Part shown: positions 33,001 to 33,913 of the stretch, piece by piece
Position numbering within the stretch: position 1 is the first letter of the stretch
Layout: every line of letters starts with the position of its first letter
From: an uncultured Clostridia bacterium
Lineage (GTDB): Bacteria > Bacillota > Clostridia > Oscillospirales > Ruminococcaceae
Length of the DNA: 33,913 bases
Assembly: GCA_944382885.1 (NCBI GenBank)
Contig: CALWNT010000189.1
Span: 1 to 33,913, forward strand
Reading direction: 5' to 3'
Made by a program: the position numbers and the translations under genes
The notes under the pieces: model-generated
Told to the model about the DNA's origin: nothing
What the model saw: the letters and a program-made list of their open reading frames with translations, nothing else
The model's database searches: none

Positions 33001-33199
33001 GCTGGAATCGAAAGGCCATTCCACAGACATGGAGGAAGAACGCCGTCTATTTTATGTGGGGATGACCCGTGCGAAAGAAGAACTCATCCTGACAACCACT
33101 ACGGAGCCTTCGGCTTTTTTGGAGGATTTGCCAGAAACGGTCAAGATGGAGTATCCAGCTCGCCGGGAACGTCTCGCAGAGCAATTGAGCCTGTTCTAA
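30044..33199 (+). CDS. Endonuclease Q-like PHP domain fused to a UvrD/PcrA-type helicase
   Basis: A 1051-residue two-part protein. Residues 1 to about 390 form a PHP phosphoesterase domain (DLHIHSRFS with H7 and H9; later VSHSDAHSP) with a four-Cys zinc finger (C271, C274, C287, C290), the layout of Endonuclease Q, which nicks DNA 5' of deaminated bases. A charged linker of about 40 residues (KKAEKKPKERE) follows. The rest is a complete superfamily 1A helicase: Q motif LNSEQLEAVAG, Walker A GPGTGKT (474-480), DEFQD (635-639), GDPDQSIYGFRGAD, SENYRSS, TLHGSKGLEF and YVGMTRAKEE. GGAGG is 7 nt before the ATG, and a good promoter lies upstream. It is probably a repair enzyme joining lesion nicking to unwinding. 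Single-gene unit. Confidence 0.92.
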   Translation: MYIADLHIHSRFSRATSKDCDAPHLDWWARRKGIGLIGTGDFTHPAWRAELREQLVPAGEGVYTLREDLRISGNTPGSTPRFVVTGEISSIYKRNGKTRKVHNLILLPNLEAAEELSAKLEAIGNIHSDGRPILGLDSRDLMELTLTTCPDAEFIPAHIWTPHFSMFGAFSGFETIEECFDDLAPYIHAVETGLSSDPPMNWRVSALDRMTLVSHSDAHSPAKLGREANLLETGMSYPELIRAIRTGEGFLGTVEFFPEEGKYHLDGHRNCGVCLTPTQTMEREGLCPVCGKKLTIGVEHRVEELADRPIGYHPESAKPFESLAPLPEVIAASTGKSVGSKVTQERYEQMLSDLGTEFYILREAPIKDIEQSAGPCIAEGIRRLRTGQVERKAGFDGEYGTITLLSPAEIEQMNGQISLLGAELPKKAEKKPKEREIKKKKTVVEENTEKKEQLNSEQLEAVAGEEKVIAVIAGPGTGKTKTLVSRIAYLIEEKHVKPEEITAVTFTNQAAAEMRQRLEQRLKGKKAASAMTIGTFHAICLRLLGKVHLVSEGEALTIAEELLSREGKKGSAKGLLLEVSRYKNGMASQNVEEELVQSYCSYLTERNLLDFDDLLLKTLPLDVARRKNFHYLLVDEFQDINPVQYQLIRAWSQQADSLFVIGDPDQSIYGFRGADSRCFERLLEDFPEGREIRLSENYRSSPEILSAALPVIEKNPGSIRRLSPNLPSGMPVRFLQLQDDFSEGVFIAKEIAQLTGGVDMLESQKMDQDRKIRSFSDIAVLCRTHRQLEMIEKCLRHDDIPCIVSGKEDFLEEKDVRGVLAFFHSLLDPQDTAALKTALRFLWDCPEDLIQPVLKVCAEQAQFTVEQFAERLEIVAKGYGHLELWLDRVREWLPLVQQEKPWKLIARWEESYGASSALEHLRNIAVFHPNMESLWEMLTLGQEADVERAAGKGWESGAVRLMTLHGSKGLEFPAVFVAGVKKGTLPLESKGHSTDMEEERRLFYVGMTRAKEELILTTTTEPSAFLEDLPETVKMEYPARRERLAEQLSLF

Positions 33200-33245
33200 A
33201 AAGGGAAAGAGGTCGTCAGTGCCTGTTGCCGCAAAGTCCTTTTGT

Positions 33246-33267
33246 CAATTTTCAGAAGCGAAAATTG
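33246..33267 (+). other. Hairpin downstream of the helicase gene
   Basis: CAATTTTC/GAAAATTG, an 8-bp stem with a 6-nt loop, 46 bp after the stop. There is no T run, so it is only a weak terminator candidate. Confidence 0.35.
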
Positions 33268-33343
33268 TGCAGAATAGGCAGATAATACCGGAAATAGATT
33301 TCTTTTCTTGACAAAAGAGGCAAAAAGGAATACCCTTGATTAC

Positions 33344-33371
33344 GAAATGATAAAATCATATGAATCATTTC
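33344..33371. promoter_or_regulatory. Inverted repeat before the FAD oxidoreductase, candidate operator
   Basis: GAAATGAT and ATCATTTC are separated by 12 nt, and a nested ATGAT-AAA-ATCAT lies in the left half (33347-33359). A TTGACA box (33308-33313) lies upstream but its -10 partner is poor. The site is 30 bp before the next start codon. Confidence 0.4.
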
Positions 33372-33401
33372 ATGTGAAAGAAGAGAAAAAGGGGAAAGGG
33401 A

Positions 33402-33913
33402 ATGATGGAAGTTTATCAAGAGCCTTCAAAAGAGATTCCGGTTTATGGCAGCTATGACGTTGTTGTTGCTGGGGGTGGATGCGCGGGATTTGCGGCGGCA
33501 GTTGCCGCGGCGCGAGAGGGCGCCAAGACCTTGATTATTGAGCAGTTCCCGTTTTTTGGAGGGACTGCCACAGCGTCTTTAATGGCGACGATTGTTGGAA
33601 TCCGGAATCAGGTAAAACCGGATGATCTTCAGGTTTGTAAGGGCATCGGGGAAGAGTTGATTCTCAAAATGATCGAGATGGGCGGTGCGGAGCATTCCCG
33701 CAACGCGTATGAATCCGTAAAGCGCAGTGATACCAAGGGAGATTTGTCTTATAATTACGCCTTTGATACGGAAGTGTTTAAAAAGGCCGCCCTTGATATG
33801 GTGGTGGCTTCTGGGTGGGAAGTGTTATGCCATACCGATTTTTCCGACGTGAGTATGGAGGTACACCCGGGCGTGGGAGTCATCGTGGAAAACGAGGGAG
33901 GGAGACGCGCGAT
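33402..33913 (+). CDS. FAD-dependent oxidoreductase, N-terminal part (cut by the window end)
   Basis: The first 170 residues of a flavoprotein of the FAD-dependent oxidoreductase family (PF12831-like). YDVVVAGGGCAGFAAAVAA carries the dinucleotide-binding GGGxAG motif at 24-29, and the acidic residue ending the second strand is in LIIEQ. FFGGTATASLM follows, as in family members that often sit in sugar or aromatic catabolic loci. The frame is open to the last base, so the gene continues beyond 33913. Start choice: ATG at 33402 (or 33405) with AAAGGGG upstream. Confidence 0.88.
   Translation, partial: MMEVYQEPSKEIPVYGSYDVVVAGGGCAGFAAAVAAAREGAKTLIIEQFPFFGGTATASLMATIVGIRNQVKPDDLQVCKGIGEELILKMIEMGGAEHSRNAYESVKRSDTKGDLSYNYAFDTEVFKKAALDMVVASGWEVLCHTDFSDVSMEVHPGVGVIVENEGGRRA

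Overview
The window looks like chromosome of an anaerobic gut Firmicute (Clostridia, probably Oscillospiraceae-like). This is inferred from strong AGGAGG-type ribosome sites, intrinsic terminators, an oxygen-sensitive glycyl radical enzyme with its activase, an ECF-type thiamine transporter subunit under a TPP riboswitch, three AraC regulators, and a gene set dominated by degradation of deoxysugars and plant or host glycans. No rRNA, tRNA, IS element or CRISPR array was seen.

Layout. 1-6982: a divergent cluster. On the minus strand lie a glycyl radical enzyme (GRE) activase, an unusual GRE, and a TIM-barrel sugar isomerase. On the plus strand lie two Gfo/Idh/MocA oxidoreductases. The AT-rich region between them (4294-4791) carries several palindromes. 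7275-7916: a lone AT-rich CAT-family acetyltransferase. 8136-13218: an aldo/keto reductase and a DUF4091 glycosidase-like protein in one operon, an AraC regulator, and a URO-D-type methyltransferase, all on the minus strand. 13482-16052: L-fucose (D-arabinose) isomerase and a tandem-cupin protein. 16130-17089: promoter, TPP riboswitch, terminator and thiT. 17273-22171: the rhamnose operon rhaB-fucO-rhaA-rhaD on the minus strand, preceded by a folded leader. 22359-25396: a Cof-type HAD phosphatase, an AraC regulator and a GH172 (DUF2961) protein. 25644-27988: HAD phosphatase, nanE and AraC. 28237-29424: a GH25 muramidase with two SH3b domains. 29434-29968: about 0.5 kb of hairpin-rich repeats. 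30044-33199: an Endonuclease Q-like PHP domain fused to a UvrD-type helicase. 33402-end: the start of an FAD-dependent oxidoreductase.

How the genes fit. RhaA, RhaB and RhaD convert L-rhamnose to dihydroxyacetone phosphate and L-lactaldehyde, and FucO reduces the lactaldehyde to 1,2-propanediol. FucI feeds L-fucose or D-arabinose into similar chemistry, but fucK and fucA are absent. GH172, DUF4091, NanE, the aldo/keto reductase and the Gfo/Idh enzymes suggest use of further unusual sugars. No sugar transporter lies in the window.

Most interesting parts: the GRE/isomerase/oxidoreductase divergon, whose GRE lacks the usual Glu after its active-site Cys; the EndoQ-helicase fusion; and a dispersed intergenic repeat whose two copies differ by base changes that keep the hairpins paired.
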